DNA of 64,000 nt, from positions 1-64,000 of the forward strand of contig NZ_JAGGQP010000008.1 of NCBI RefSeq assembly GCF_018613235.1, read 5' to 3'. Made by a program: the position numbers and the translations under genes. This document shows positions 26,275-35,413 of this stretch, one piece after another. The first letter of the stretch is position 1. Every line of letters starts with the position of its first letter. The notes below the pieces were generated by a model that saw nothing but the letters and a program-made list of their open reading frames with translations, had not been told where the DNA came from and did not search any database. The stretch comes from Bacillus sp. ISL-41. GTDB lineage: Bacteria; Bacillota; Bacilli; Bacillales; Cytobacillaceae.

Positions 26275-27278
26275 ATGGTCTTGGGGGGCACTCATAATTC
26301 CATTAAGATGACAGCTGCAGAGATTTCATACCTTTGGACAACCTAGCTATCAGATACGATGTCTATTTGCGTTTTAAAGTATTTCCTGCAGCATATAGAC
26401 GATTCTGATATAAAAGCACTGCTAACCATGCGCTTGATTTGTCGTATCAGCATGTGGGAGATTATTAAAGAATTATTTGTTCATGAGCAAATAGCGATTC
26501 CTCAGGGATTTACTGATCAAGATGTAAATCTTAAAGCTGAGAGATTGTTTTCTGGTAATCTCTATCTGAAATACATAAAAAACATGGTGGGCGGTGGTCT
26601 ATCTGGTTACAGCAGGATGCTGCCAAATATATATCGTTAAGACATAAAGAGCTTTTACTCGAAGGCATTGACCTCCTCAATGGAGCTGGAAAATAAGGCT
26701 ACATTGATTTTTCTGGAAAAAGGGCTTGCTACACGCCCTCCCTTCATTCCTTATCCGGATAAGGTGGAATTCATCGAAAAACAATCCTTTTTCCTTGAGG
26801 GGCTGGGCCGAAGAGGTGCATTATCTGGCACAGAAGTAACTCATCTTCACTTTAATATTGAAACAAATCAGTTAGGAGCTGCAATGTCAACAGGTTTTAG
26901 TCAGACAGCCCAAAACAAACAAGCACGGAATTATTTTATTAGAGGAAAGGAAATTGCTCTAAAACACACAAAGATATTTAGGGATTATTTAGAAAAGCAT
27001 TCACTGCCGGAATTGAACCAGAAGTAACTGAATCGACCGTATTAGTTTTCTCTGATAAATTAATGATGTTTCATTTCAGCGTTATGATTTATGCTGGTAT
27101 AGGCAATTATGGAGTTGCCATTTCAGAGAGTAAAAGCAGTGACCTTGTGATTGATTATTCGCGATTGAACGCAGAGATCCTTAAATATTCCGAAGACGGG
27201 ATCAATATCTTGGTTGCGAATGAATGGCTTGAACAACCGCCTTTATCAGTTGACAGACAAAAACTCTCAAAAAAATAA
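26275..27278 (+). pseudogene. Broken DUF3231 gene
   Basis: A DUF3231 protein can be read across three pieces. The first (MTAAEISYLWTT) meets TAG at about 26345-26347. The reading continues in the same frame through VLKYFLQHIDD to a TAA at 26638-26640. It then continues in the same frame with KSFYSKALTSSMELENK up to about 27020, where the frame shifts. The last piece (EPEVTESTVLVFSDKLMMFH to the C-terminus DRQKLSKK) is in another frame. Two nonsense changes plus one frameshift make a functional product unlikely. The ribosome site and ends are still recognisable, so decay is recent. DUF3231 proteins are common multi-copy Bacillus proteins of unknown function. Confidence 0.85.
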
Positions 27279-27279
27279 A

Positions 27280-27316
27280 TGCAGACAAAAGCAACCAATG
27301 GGTGTTTTTGTCTGCA
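27280..27316. terminator. Bidirectional hairpin terminator
   Basis: TGCAGACAAAA (27280-27290) pairs with TTTTGTCTGCA (27306-27316). It separates the convergent DUF3231 pseudogene and the alkyltransferase-like gene. Confidence 0.6.
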
Positions 27317-27348
27317 TATTTATTGAATGACTTATCCGATTCTTACCG

Positions 27349-27669
27349 TTAATAAAGCTCAGTTTCAATATGCCATAGATAACTCTTGAGTGGCAGGGAT
27401 CTTTCTGTATTGAATTGGATTCCTTCAGATTCCAGCAACAATTTCTGTGTAATGAACATCTCTTCATCCCGGAAGCCAATTTCTCCTTTTGAATTGATCA
27501 CCCTATGCCACGGAAGACCATATTTTTCTGACGTCGAATGGAGTATTCGGACAACTTGTCTTGCTGATCTTGGGCTTCCAGCCGCTTTTGCTATTTGTCC
27601 ATATGTCATCACTTTCCCATTTGGGATGCCTTGGATGATTCTAATTACTTTATTAGTAAAATCTGTCAT
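27349..27669 (-). CDS. Alkyltransferase-like protein (ATL, MGMT homologue without the active Cys)
   Basis: This 106-aa protein matches the C-terminal domain of O6-alkylguanine-DNA alkyltransferases: a GKVMTYGQIAKAAG helix-turn-helix region, then RQVVRILHS. The active site reads PWHRVI instead of PCHRVI, so the acceptor Cys is Trp. Such ATL proteins bind O6-alkylguanine lesions without repairing them and direct them to nucleotide excision repair, as known for other family members. It is a single gene with an AAAGGAAGTGG site. Confidence 0.88.
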   Translation of the reverse strand: MTDFTNKVIRIIQGIPNGKVMTYGQIAKAAGSPRSARQVVRILHSTSEKYGLPWHRVINSKGEIGFRDEEMFITQKLLLESEGIQFNTERSLPLKSYLWHIETELY

Positions 27670-27897
27670 GATTCCACTTCCTTTCCTACAAAGGCTGTTT
27701 TCGTAGAGATTGTTGTTAAAATCCTAAAGCCGATTTCAACGTAATATATATCCATTTTGGAGGTCGGTATTAAGTTTGCATGCTCTTTTCTCATAAGAAG
27801 CGTCAACTTTACGAAGGAATATAGGTAATCCAATACAATTTTGTATTCATTAACAACAAAGTTTGAGAAAAGAGCCTCTACAAAGCAAATATATCAT

Positions 27898-27928
27898 AAA
27901 AATCCCTGACCTTAGGCCAGGGATTTTT
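27898..27928. terminator. Bidirectional terminator
   Basis: AAAAATCCCTG and CAGGGATTTTT form an 11-bp stem downstream of the minus-strand membrane protein gene. The 230 bp to its right holds no gene. Confidence 0.75.
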
Positions 27929-27932
27929 AACA

Positions 27933-28538
27933 CTAAGAAGAATAAGATTTGAATTTTTTAATGATTGCCCAGCACATTAGTCCTACTAACCAGTAAATCG
28001 GAAATGAATATATGTGTTTCCAGGTAATTTCTTTATAAATCCCCATGTAGACCATGAATGGTTCTGCAACAAAAGCGAGGAAAATGGATAATACACCTGT
28101 AGCGATAAAAAACTTTTTAAATACCATACTGAATTTTTGATAGACCATCATGAAAGGGATTATCACGACGCCCACATCATATGGATACAGCTGAGGATTT
28201 AAATATGGCGTGAGCCTGACTGGATATGTCCATACCATAGCGTTACTGCCGATTGAATCCAGGAAGATGGCTGTTACGCCATAAAATAAACCAAATGCTG
28301 TATTTTCAATAAGCTTTGTTTTATCAACCTGTACCCACCAGACAATGGCCGGAACGATGGAAAGAGCCACCAGAAACCACCATTTGTAAGTAAGGAAGTT
28401 ATTTTCATGCCAATATATCCTTAATACCCTATGATATTTCGCCTCAGCATCTAATAGTTCCTGGAGCGAGATGTAGTTTAAAATCATCATATACTCATTC
28501 AATTGGGATCCAATTGCACCAATCGTTGAAAAAAGCAT
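27933..28538 (-). CDS. CBO0543-type membrane protein
   Basis: This 201-aa protein has about five membrane helices. The pattern WWFLVALSIVPAIVWWVQVDKTK, then an acidic GLFYGVTAIFLDSIGS, then WTYPVRLTPYLNPQLYPYD is typical of a Bacillus/Clostridium family named after CBO0543. The function is unknown. The ribosome site is AAAGGGTGTG. It is a single gene with a terminator. Confidence 0.65.
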   Translation of the reverse strand: MLFSTIGAIGSQLNEYMMILNYISLQELLDAEAKYHRVLRIYWHENNFLTYKWWFLVALSIVPAIVWWVQVDKTKLIENTAFGLFYGVTAIFLDSIGSNAMVWTYPVRLTPYLNPQLYPYDVGVVIIPFMMVYQKFSMVFKKFFIATGVLSIFLAFVAEPFMVYMGIYKEITWKHIYSFPIYWLVGLMCWAIIKKFKSYSS

Positions 28539-28595
28539 AAAATCACACCCTTTGTATATAGAGTGTGATTTTTGCTGCTAAATATGTAAATTCAG

Positions 28596-28877
28596 CTAAT
28601 TTTGATGTTTGATTTTTTTATAAATCTCGATAAGCTTATCCGGCTTTGCATCCGTACAGAAGGAATATACTCCCCTTGTTGTATGCAGATAAAGGAAGCC
28701 TGTCCTTCCAGACATTTTCTTAAATGTAATATCTAATATGTCACGCAGATGAAAAATGTCAGAAGCTGTGGTTATCCTGTCATGATACATTTTTATGAAT
28801 TGCTCATTTTCTTCATAAATTTGTTCATTATCCTCAATCCTGCGATCCACTTTCCAGTAACTATGCGAACAAAGCAT
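28596..28877 (-). CDS. Hypothetical small protein, PH-like C-terminus
   Basis: This 93-aa protein ends in TGFLYLHTTRGVYSFCTD followed by an amphipathic helix (LIEIYKKIK). The strand-strand-helix order recalls small bacterial PH-like domains. No confident family is known. The site AAGGGAG precedes the ATG. It lies 57 bp upstream of the CBO0543-type gene on the same strand. Confidence 0.5.
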   Translation of the reverse strand: MLCSHSYWKVDRRIEDNEQIYEENEQFIKMYHDRITTASDIFHLRDILDITFKKMSGRTGFLYLHTTRGVYSFCTDAKPDKLIEIYKKIKHQN

Positions 28878-28990
28878 TCACAGCTTTCTCCCTTCTAATC
28901 ATTTCTTTCCTTTTTATTTTACTCATGTTGTTTAACAATACCAAATATATTTAACAATAATAACAGGTTTTCATATTGAGGAGGAATTTT

Positions 28991-29452
28991 TTGAAATGCA
29001 TCGGTGAACTATTGGATCAGGAGAAGTACTCGGTCAATGGGAGAATTGCGATTATTGAAAATAAGGCAGCCGTATTAAAGGTATTTGGGTTCAGGAATGA
29101 AAATTGGCTTGATTTATGGGATATCGATTCCCGGATTCTGACCCTGTTTTATCAATCTTATGAAGCTGAATTCGATTGGTTCATCATTGTATATGACTAT
29201 CCAAACTTCTGCTCCGACAAAGATATAAAAGAAGCGATTATCTGGCATGAACTTGGTCATATTGAATACCCGGTACTAGAACAACAAATGAGCATTGAAA
29301 GTGAAATTCTATGTGACGGGCTTGCTATCAAAAATGGGTACCAGGAAGGCATTCGTAAAATACTGAACCTTACTATGAAAATGGCTAAAACACTTAACCA
29401 TGAAGTTTTAACTCATGTTACTTCCGAGAGGCAAATGAAACTGCATGGCTGA
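28991..29452 (+). CDS. HExxH putative zinc metallopeptidase
   Basis: This 153-aa soluble protein contains IIWHELGHIEYP (about residues 83-94), a full HExxH zinc motif, and an ESEILCDGLAIKNG segment further on that could give the third ligand (E). The arrangement resembles ImmA-like or other compact metallopeptidases of mobile elements, but no partner repressor is nearby. The TTG start at 28991 follows AGGAGG. The reading from 28976 includes the ribosome site itself and is rejected. Confidence 0.6.
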   Translation: MKCIGELLDQEKYSVNGRIAIIENKAAVLKVFGFRNENWLDLWDIDSRILTLFYQSYEAEFDWFIIVYDYPNFCSDKDIKEAIIWHELGHIEYPVLEQQMSIESEILCDGLAIKNGYQEGIRKILNLTMKMAKTLNHEVLTHVTSERQMKLHG

Positions 29453-29598
29453 AAAATAATCTGGAGACTAATAAGAATTTATATTTATGCTTATATGCTA
29501 AAAATTTCTTCATTATTTCTCATGACACCCTGATTTTAGCAGATTACACCTCTTTCCCTTGGCATTTCACAATTAGTCCATCAAACAAAGAAAAAGAA

Positions 29599-29620
29599 GT
29601 CCCAAAAAAACTTTTGGGAC
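29599..29620 (-). terminator. Terminator of ppc
   Basis: The stem GTCCCAAAA / TTTTGGGAC is followed on the minus strand by TTCTTTTTC. Confidence 0.65.
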
Positions 29621-29632
29621 ATCCTCTTTACA

Positions 29633-32395
29633 TCAACCAGTATTCCTTAGCCCGGCAGCAACGCCGCTGATGGTTAATAAAACCTGAGTCAATAATTCAT
29701 CATCCGGATCTTCATCCTTGCGAAGCTCTTTAATCAATTCCACTTGAATGAAGTTAAGCGGATCGACATATGGATTTCGTCTATGGACTGAGTCTTTGAT
29801 ATTTGGTGTATGGTCAAGAAGTTCTTCATCCTCTGTAATTTGCAGAAGAATATTCTTGGTCCGTTCATATTCTTCTAAAATGTTGGCAAATATACGGTCA
29901 GCAATTCCTTGATCTTCCACTAGAGACGTGTATTCCTGTGCCGTGGTAATATCCGCTTTCATCAATGCCATTTGCAGGTTATCAACAGTACTTCGGAAGA
30001 ATGGCCATTCTTCATACATTTCCTGTAAGACCTTTAAATTATCCGGACTTTCCTGTGCGAAGCTCTGCAAGCCAGTTCCCGCCGCATACCAAGCAGGGAA
30101 GAGTTGTCTGCTTTGTGTCCAGGCAAATACCCATGGAATCGCACGAAGGTTCTCGAATTTGGCACTGTTTTTACGGCTCATCGGACGTGAACCGATATTC
30201 AATTCAGCAAGTTCTTTCAACGGTGTAGCCTGGTTGAAATATGTGATGAAATCAGGATCCTCGAATACTAACGACTGATATTTCTTTAAGGAAACGGCAG
30301 AAATCTGCTCGATGGCTTCAACCCATCTTTGGTCACGCAAATGGCCCTGCTCCGATTCCTTCAGTACATTCGCCGCTGCCTTCATCATTGTAGATGTTGC
30401 CTGTTCGAGACTTCTGTAGGCAATATCCTTCAACAAGTAGCGAGAAGATAAAACTTCACCCTGCTCGGTAATTTTGACTCCCTGGCCAAGTGTCTCGACT
30501 GGCTGGGAGAGCAGGCTCCTGTTCAAAGGACCGCCTCCACGGCCTAGTGAACCCCCTCTGCCATGGAAGAACTTCAGGCCGATTTGATATTTCTTCGCCA
30601 TTTCATTGATCTCCAGCTGGGCTTTGTAAAGCTTCCAGTTGGCTGTTAATGTACCGCCATCTTTGCTTCCATCTGAGTATCCTAGCATGATTTCCTGCTG
30701 ATCTCCCATTGTTTTCAGATGATTGCGGTAAATTGGTAGCTTAAATAATGTTTCCATAATTTTCGGCCCAGCTGTCAAATCGTCGATTGTTTCAAGCAAT
30801 GGGGCGACGTTAAGGTCTGTCTCGAATGTCCCATCTGCATGAAGCCTGTAAATACCAGCCTCCTTTGCAAGGACGAGCACTTCCAGCAAGTCGCTCGCTG
30901 ATTGAGTCATACTCACTAGATAAACAGAGATCGAACGCTTCCCGAATTCATTGTGCGCACGTTTGATCATCTCAAAAGCATGAAGCATTTCCTGCGTCTC
31001 TTTTGAATAATCCTCATGGAGAAGGAGCAATGAACGTGGGTCTTCAAGAATTTTGACAAGTAATTCCTGTTTATCATCTTCAGATAGTGATGGGTAATCA
31101 TGAGTAATTCCGACCTTTTTAAGTATTTCAGCGATTGCTGCTTCATGTTCACCGCTGTGATTGCGGATATCCAATGTAGCAAGATGGAATCCGAACAGCT
31201 GTACTTGGCGTATCAACTTTTGCAGTGTTTTAAGTTCATGGTGCACTGGATGATGCTGATAGATGCTTCGTTTTATGATAAGAAGGTCTTCAAGCATTTC
31301 CTCTGATGATTTATAGCCGATATCTGATTTTCCAGCTTCCTTAAGCCTTTGAATGATAACAGCAAATTTACGGCGATACACTTCGCCTTCAATATTCCAC
31401 TTTTGATCACCTGTTAAGTATTTTTCCTCATCTTTAATGACCGATGCCATTAACTCTTCACTGACAGCTGCTCTTGTTGTTGAATGGCTGAAGCGCTTCA
31501 TCAAATCAACCAAAACAGATTTATATTTTTTAAGCACCAGACGTCTCTGTCTTTGCAATGTCTCCCATGTAATATCCGAAGTAACATTTGGATTTCCATC
31601 CCTGTCGCCTCCGATCCATGATCCAAAACGAAGGAAGTGAGGTACTTTCCACTCATGTTCTGGATAATGATCCTTAAGGCTGGTTTCTACCTCTTGATGG
31701 ATTTCAGGCAGGACATCGAATAGGGTCTGGTCAAAATAATATAGTCCGTTCCTGACTTCATCAATGACAGTAGGTTTACGGTCTCTTAATTCATCAGTCT
31801 GCCACAGGACAGAAACCTCATTAAACAGGCTTTCCTCTATCCTTTCACGTTCTTTCCTGGATAAGATTGGATTGTCCAAACTTTTAAGGATATCTGCAAT
31901 CCTTTTTTGGATCTCGAGGATTGAACGCTTTGTGGCTTCCGTAGGATGGGCTGTAATAATCAATTCTAAAGAAATGGTATTTAGTACATTTTGGATGATA
32001 TCAGAGGTTATAAAATTGTCTTTCAATGAAAGGATGGCTGCTTCAATAGAGTCTGGCTGTGCGCTGATTTCAGACTTGAGCAGATAGTCGCGGCGCCTGC
32101 GGATCCGATGATTTTGTTCTGCTGCATTGATTAAATGAAAATATACCGAAAAAGCTCTGATGATATTTTTTCTCATCGGAACAGACAAACCTGCAATCTC
32201 CTCTTTTAAAGCAGGATATGTATCACGTTCATGTTCATTTCTGAGCGTTTTGCACATAGCTCGAATTTTTTCTACTTTTTCAAACAACTCCACTCCGCCA
32301 TGATAGACAAGAATATCTCCAAGGATGTTTCCAAGCATCTTCACATCCCGGCGCAATGGCATACTGCTGTCATTCACTTCGATTCCTGATGTCAT
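29633..32395 (-). CDS. ppc: Phosphoenolpyruvate carboxylase
   Basis: This is an anaplerotic enzyme converting phosphoenolpyruvate and bicarbonate to oxaloacetate. The 920-aa length is normal. Conserved features include LIITAHPTEATKR (active-site His), GSWIGGDRDGNPNV, the MLGYSDGSKDGG segment, FHGRGGSLGRGGGP (the mobile loop) and the C-terminal end at Gly (GVAAGLRNTG). The ribosome site AGGAAGGTGA is 4 nt from the ATG. It is a single gene. The 350 bp upstream contains no other gene. Confidence 0.97.
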   Translation of the reverse strand: MTSGIEVNDSSMPLRRDVKMLGNILGDILVYHGGVELFEKVEKIRAMCKTLRNEHERDTYPALKEEIAGLSVPMRKNIIRAFSVYFHLINAAEQNHRIRRRRDYLLKSEISAQPDSIEAAILSLKDNFITSDIIQNVLNTISLELIITAHPTEATKRSILEIQKRIADILKSLDNPILSRKERERIEESLFNEVSVLWQTDELRDRKPTVIDEVRNGLYYFDQTLFDVLPEIHQEVETSLKDHYPEHEWKVPHFLRFGSWIGGDRDGNPNVTSDITWETLQRQRRLVLKKYKSVLVDLMKRFSHSTTRAAVSEELMASVIKDEEKYLTGDQKWNIEGEVYRRKFAVIIQRLKEAGKSDIGYKSSEEMLEDLLIIKRSIYQHHPVHHELKTLQKLIRQVQLFGFHLATLDIRNHSGEHEAAIAEILKKVGITHDYPSLSEDDKQELLVKILEDPRSLLLLHEDYSKETQEMLHAFEMIKRAHNEFGKRSISVYLVSMTQSASDLLEVLVLAKEAGIYRLHADGTFETDLNVAPLLETIDDLTAGPKIMETLFKLPIYRNHLKTMGDQQEIMLGYSDGSKDGGTLTANWKLYKAQLEINEMAKKYQIGLKFFHGRGGSLGRGGGPLNRSLLSQPVETLGQGVKITEQGEVLSSRYLLKDIAYRSLEQATSTMMKAAANVLKESEQGHLRDQRWVEAIEQISAVSLKKYQSLVFEDPDFITYFNQATPLKELAELNIGSRPMSRKNSAKFENLRAIPWVFAWTQSRQLFPAWYAAGTGLQSFAQESPDNLKVLQEMYEEWPFFRSTVDNLQMALMKADITTAQEYTSLVEDQGIADRIFANILEEYERTKNILLQITEDEELLDHTPNIKDSVHRRNPYVDPLNFIQVELIKELRKDEDPDDELLTQVLLTISGVAAGLRNTG

Positions 32396-32747
32396 TTTGT
32401 CACCTTCCTAAAACTTGTAAGAATATTTTAAATATTAATATATCATAAAAGTACCTAGAATGTGAAATAATAAGCATATCAAATAATATTTTTCAGCAAT
32501 TATTCTTTGTAAATAAGCTTAGTACAAGTGTAAGTACTCCTCAATTAATTTTCCAACTAAATGCTTTTAAGTTACACTAATATCTTATAGTAGGCTTCCC
32601 TGAAAGAAAGCCTTCAACACTTCTTTATGAAAGGTGATGTCGCCTTAATTTTGACTTTTCCTGCATATTCTAAATCGCGCTATAAAAAGCCTCGGGCTTT
32701 AATAAAGGAACCTAAATGGTGTCACCTTTATTGCGAAAACAGCTCCA
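32396..32747. other. Non-coding interval upstream of ppc
   Basis: No gene is visible. Near 32684-32697 there is an AAAGCC / GGCTTT hairpin. Near 32700-32732 a longer imperfect hairpin (AATAAAGG ... CCTTTATT) probably ends transcription of the minus-strand GNAT gene. The ppc promoter must lie near the left end of this stretch. Confidence 0.5.
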
Positions 32748-33593
32748 TTAGTTTAAAGGAATGACTTTTGCGTCACATGTCTTTTCGTAAAATTCGATTG
32801 GTCCGGCATGATCAATAATGATTTCTTTATAACCCTTTTCTTGCATGGCTTCAAGGCAAATATGCAACAGAGATTCCCCGATACCTTCAGCTCTCTTATT
32901 CTTTGCGACACCCATCGGTCAAAAAAAACGGGGTTCATGAATATCAAAGGCAGCAAAGCCAACGATTTCCCCCTTTAGATCCTCCGCGATAAAAATAGAC
33001 GGATGAGGCTTCTTAAACTCATGTTGGATCGACTCAGTCCAGCGGGTACCAAACTCTTCGTTTATGAACAGAATCAACCTTTCAGCATCTTTTTTGCTAG
33101 CCATTATGATTTCCCTGCTGAGTGTATGTGGCTTTTTATAGTCTGTTACATCCAGCCACATATTCCGGGATCCTGTAGCTATATTGAGAAGGGTGTTATT
33201 CTGTTCTTGAGTCAACATTTTTTCAGTTTGGCCAGTCTTAATTAAAGCCTTCAGGACATGCCCTTCGTTTAGATAAATTTGATTATAGTTCCTCATATAA
33301 AGGATCGCTTGTTCAATCACCAGTTTCGTTGATCGACAAACCGGAAGTTTAAAATATTTCTGGAATTCATAAGAAAGGCCATCAGCACTATGCCCTAATG
33401 AATCTCTCAGAGCATCGATATCGATCCCACTTTTTTGTTTCCCCTCCTTGATGGGGAAGGAACCATCATCCAAGCAGCCGATCAAAAGATGTCCAGGCAT
33501 CAGACAGGGTGTTTGTGACATTTTGCATTCCTGTTCTGCAATTCTAAAAACTTTTGCCATCTGTGTCGTTAGTTTTATTTTCGTTAGCTCCAT
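32748..33593 (-). pseudogene. ClpN-like domain fused to GNAT acetyltransferase, interrupted by one stop codon
   Basis: The N-terminal half (about residues 1-140) looks like a Clp N domain: two repeats of a helical pattern including FRIAEQECKMSQTPCLMPGHLLIGCL and LNEGHVLKALI. The C-terminal half is a GNAT domain (SIFIAEDLKGEIVGFAAFDIH). The frame is open from 33593 to a TGA at 32921-32919, where a Gly codon (GGA) is expected. After it, the same frame continues with PMGVAKNKRAEGIGESLLHI, the acetyl-CoA-binding motif, to a TAA at 32748-32750. A single base change therefore removes the catalytic core. It may be a recent pseudogene or a sequencing error. The ATG at 33593 follows GGGGGGGGAAG. Confidence 0.8.
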
Positions 33594-33754
33594 TGATCTT
33601 CCCCCCCCTGAAAACTTCAAAAATTAATAATATTTCAATCGAGAGATCCTGTTTCTGACATTCCCATTACAGAGGAGAAAGCTTTCTGTTGTACAGAAAA
33701 TTGCATTTCACTTCCAATATGTCATTAAGGTATTAAGGTTGGAGGAAACAAGAC

Positions 33755-34720
33755 TTATGCACTAATTTTCAATTCTCCCTTTTTGCTCCTGAATGTAGAA
33801 TAGCTATGAAGTGCCATGCCAAGCATGATGAGAATAATTCCGACCCAGGATAATAGTGAAGGCAGCGGCAATGACAGGATAAAAAATTCACCTGCCAAGG
33901 CAAAAAGCACCTCCATTGACTGTGTTGCTTCTACTGCAGCTAGTTTCTGCATATTACCACTTACTAAATCTGTAGCTTTAAAGAACAGTACAGTCGCAAT
34001 TACTCCCGAAGTCATGGCCACTAAAAGGGACTGGAAGCTCTGGTTCACAGTAGGAACTCCCTCCGTCAGAAGACCATATAAAGCTAAGAGCAGCCAGAAT
34101 GGCAGACTGGCCAGCGTCATTCCTAGGACCCGTTGATATGCATCTAACTTCCCGCTTGTGACTTCCATCATTTTTCTATTTCCCAATGGATAGGCGAAGG
34201 ATGCGATTAATACCGGGATGACTCCGAGCATAACCATTTCGATTGGTATATGCCTTGCGTGTTCAAATTGCATCAGCAATATTCCAGCTAAAATGATCAC
34301 GGACATCCCGAGTCCCTTAAAAGGTATTTTTGCCCTGATAAATACTAACCCTTGATTAGTCAAAGTTCTTTCATAAAACAAGGGACTGAGCAAAGCGCCG
34401 GATATGATTGTAACTTGCCATGTACCAGCAATCAGCCAGCCAGGAGAATAGGCTGCTGCATATGTAAGGGGTGCATAGAACAAGACAAAGCCAACGAAAC
34501 TCCAAAGAAACCATGGAATTGGATTATGTTTAATATTCATTAATAATGGCTTCAGGTTTTTCCTGGCTGACACTATGGCCAAAAGGAATGGAACCATGAA
34601 TATGTATCTCAGTGAAGCACTCCAAATCCAGCTTCCACCAGATAACTCCATTGATTGATTCAAAACAAAGGTAAAAGCAAAAAAGAAGGCCGCTAAGATG
34701 CCTAATAATATTGGTCCCAT
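33755..34720 (-). CDS. DMT-superfamily permease (multidrug-efflux EmrE-like family)
   Basis: This 321-aa protein has about ten membrane helices in two repeats, as in drug/metabolite transporters. MGPILLGILAAFFFAFTFVL begins the first repeat and VIATVLFFKATDLVSGN lies in the second. It matches the group annotated as multidrug resistance efflux transporters. The actual substrate is unknown. The ATG at 34720 follows AAGGGGGAGTGAG. The reading to 34774 is rejected. No guanidine riboswitch is visible upstream. Confidence 0.75.
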   Translation of the reverse strand: MGPILLGILAAFFFAFTFVLNQSMELSGGSWIWSASLRYIFMVPFLLAIVSARKNLKPLLMNIKHNPIPWFLWSFVGFVLFYAPLTYAAAYSPGWLIAGTWQVTIISGALLSPLFYERTLTNQGLVFIRAKIPFKGLGMSVIILAGILLMQFEHARHIPIEMVMLGVIPVLIASFAYPLGNRKMMEVTSGKLDAYQRVLGMTLASLPFWLLLALYGLLTEGVPTVNQSFQSLLVAMTSGVIATVLFFKATDLVSGNMQKLAAVEATQSMEVLFALAGEFFILSLPLPSLLSWVGIILIMLGMALHSYSTFRSKKGELKISA

Positions 34721-34937
34721 TAACTCACTCCCCCTTAAATGACAGGCCAACCTGTATTTCTTGCTGATTAACAATTAATTAGCAATATCAGCAGGCCGCC
34801 TATTGCAAGTTATTATGCATAAATATAACATAACAACAGAGAAAGAATCACCAATTTTTTCCACAAAAAAACTCTAAGGAATCAAGCCATGACGGTTAGT
34901 GATCCCGAAGAGTTTGTTGTTTGAGAGCATAAAAGAA

Positions 34938-34957
34938 ACACCTGGCATGCCAGGTGT
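34938..34957 (-). terminator. Palindromic terminator after the RDD gene
   Basis: ACACCTGG-CATG-CCAGGTGT is followed on the minus strand by TTCTTTT. Confidence 0.6.
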
Positions 34958-34964
34958 CCGAATC

Positions 34965-35387
34965 TTATTGTTCATACTGTATTTCATTTGGTTTTTCATA
35001 AGTTACATATGTGCCTGCAATAAAATCATGAATCGCTCTTTTATCCTTACGGATGCCTACCATGAATGCGCTGACGATTACACCAATCCCTAATGTAAGC
35101 ACATAAACAAGTCCTGCGACAATTGTCCGCATAAGCATTGTACCGAAGCCAAGTTTGTCTCCATTGACTTTCGCGATCCTCACACCGACAATTTTCTTGC
35201 CTACTGTATATCCTGACCAAACAACAGGAACAAGAAGAGTGTAAAGCAGGTTCAGCGAGGAAGTAAAAGCATTTTCTTCCGCACTTCCTGTTACTAAGTA
35301 GCTAATGATCGAGAGTGGCACCCCGATAATTAATCCATCTAATATTGCTGCACCCAGTCTTACCCAAAAACCAGCTGGTCTGTACAT
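34965..35387 (-). CDS. RDD family membrane protein
   Basis: This 140-aa protein has three hydrophobic segments. The N-terminal GFWVRLGAAILDGLIIG is the RDD motif (conserved R, then D). The later TVGKKIVGVRIAKVNGDK and IRKDKRAIHDFIAGTYV complete the family pattern. RDD proteins are proposed ion or exchanger-type membrane proteins. The ribosome site is AGGAGG. It lies 26 bp downstream of the M48-ankyrin gene, so the two are probably one unit. Confidence 0.85.
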   Translation of the reverse strand: MYRPAGFWVRLGAAILDGLIIGVPLSIISYLVTGSAEENAFTSSLNLLYTLLVPVVWSGYTVGKKIVGVRIAKVNGDKLGFGTMLMRTIVAGLVYVLTLGIGVIVSAFMVGIRKDKRAIHDFIAGTYVTYEKPNEIQYEQ

Positions 35388-35413
35388 TGATTTTTCCTCC
35401 TAATTGTTCAATT

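Noticed and set aside
32753-32962. Separate small minus-strand gene
   Set aside because: Its frame is a shadow; the correct frame continues the GNAT domain after one in-frame TGA.
34721-34900. Guanidine (mini-ykkC) riboswitch before the EmrE-like transporter gene
   Set aside because: The paired short hairpins with ACGR loops expected for this class are not seen.
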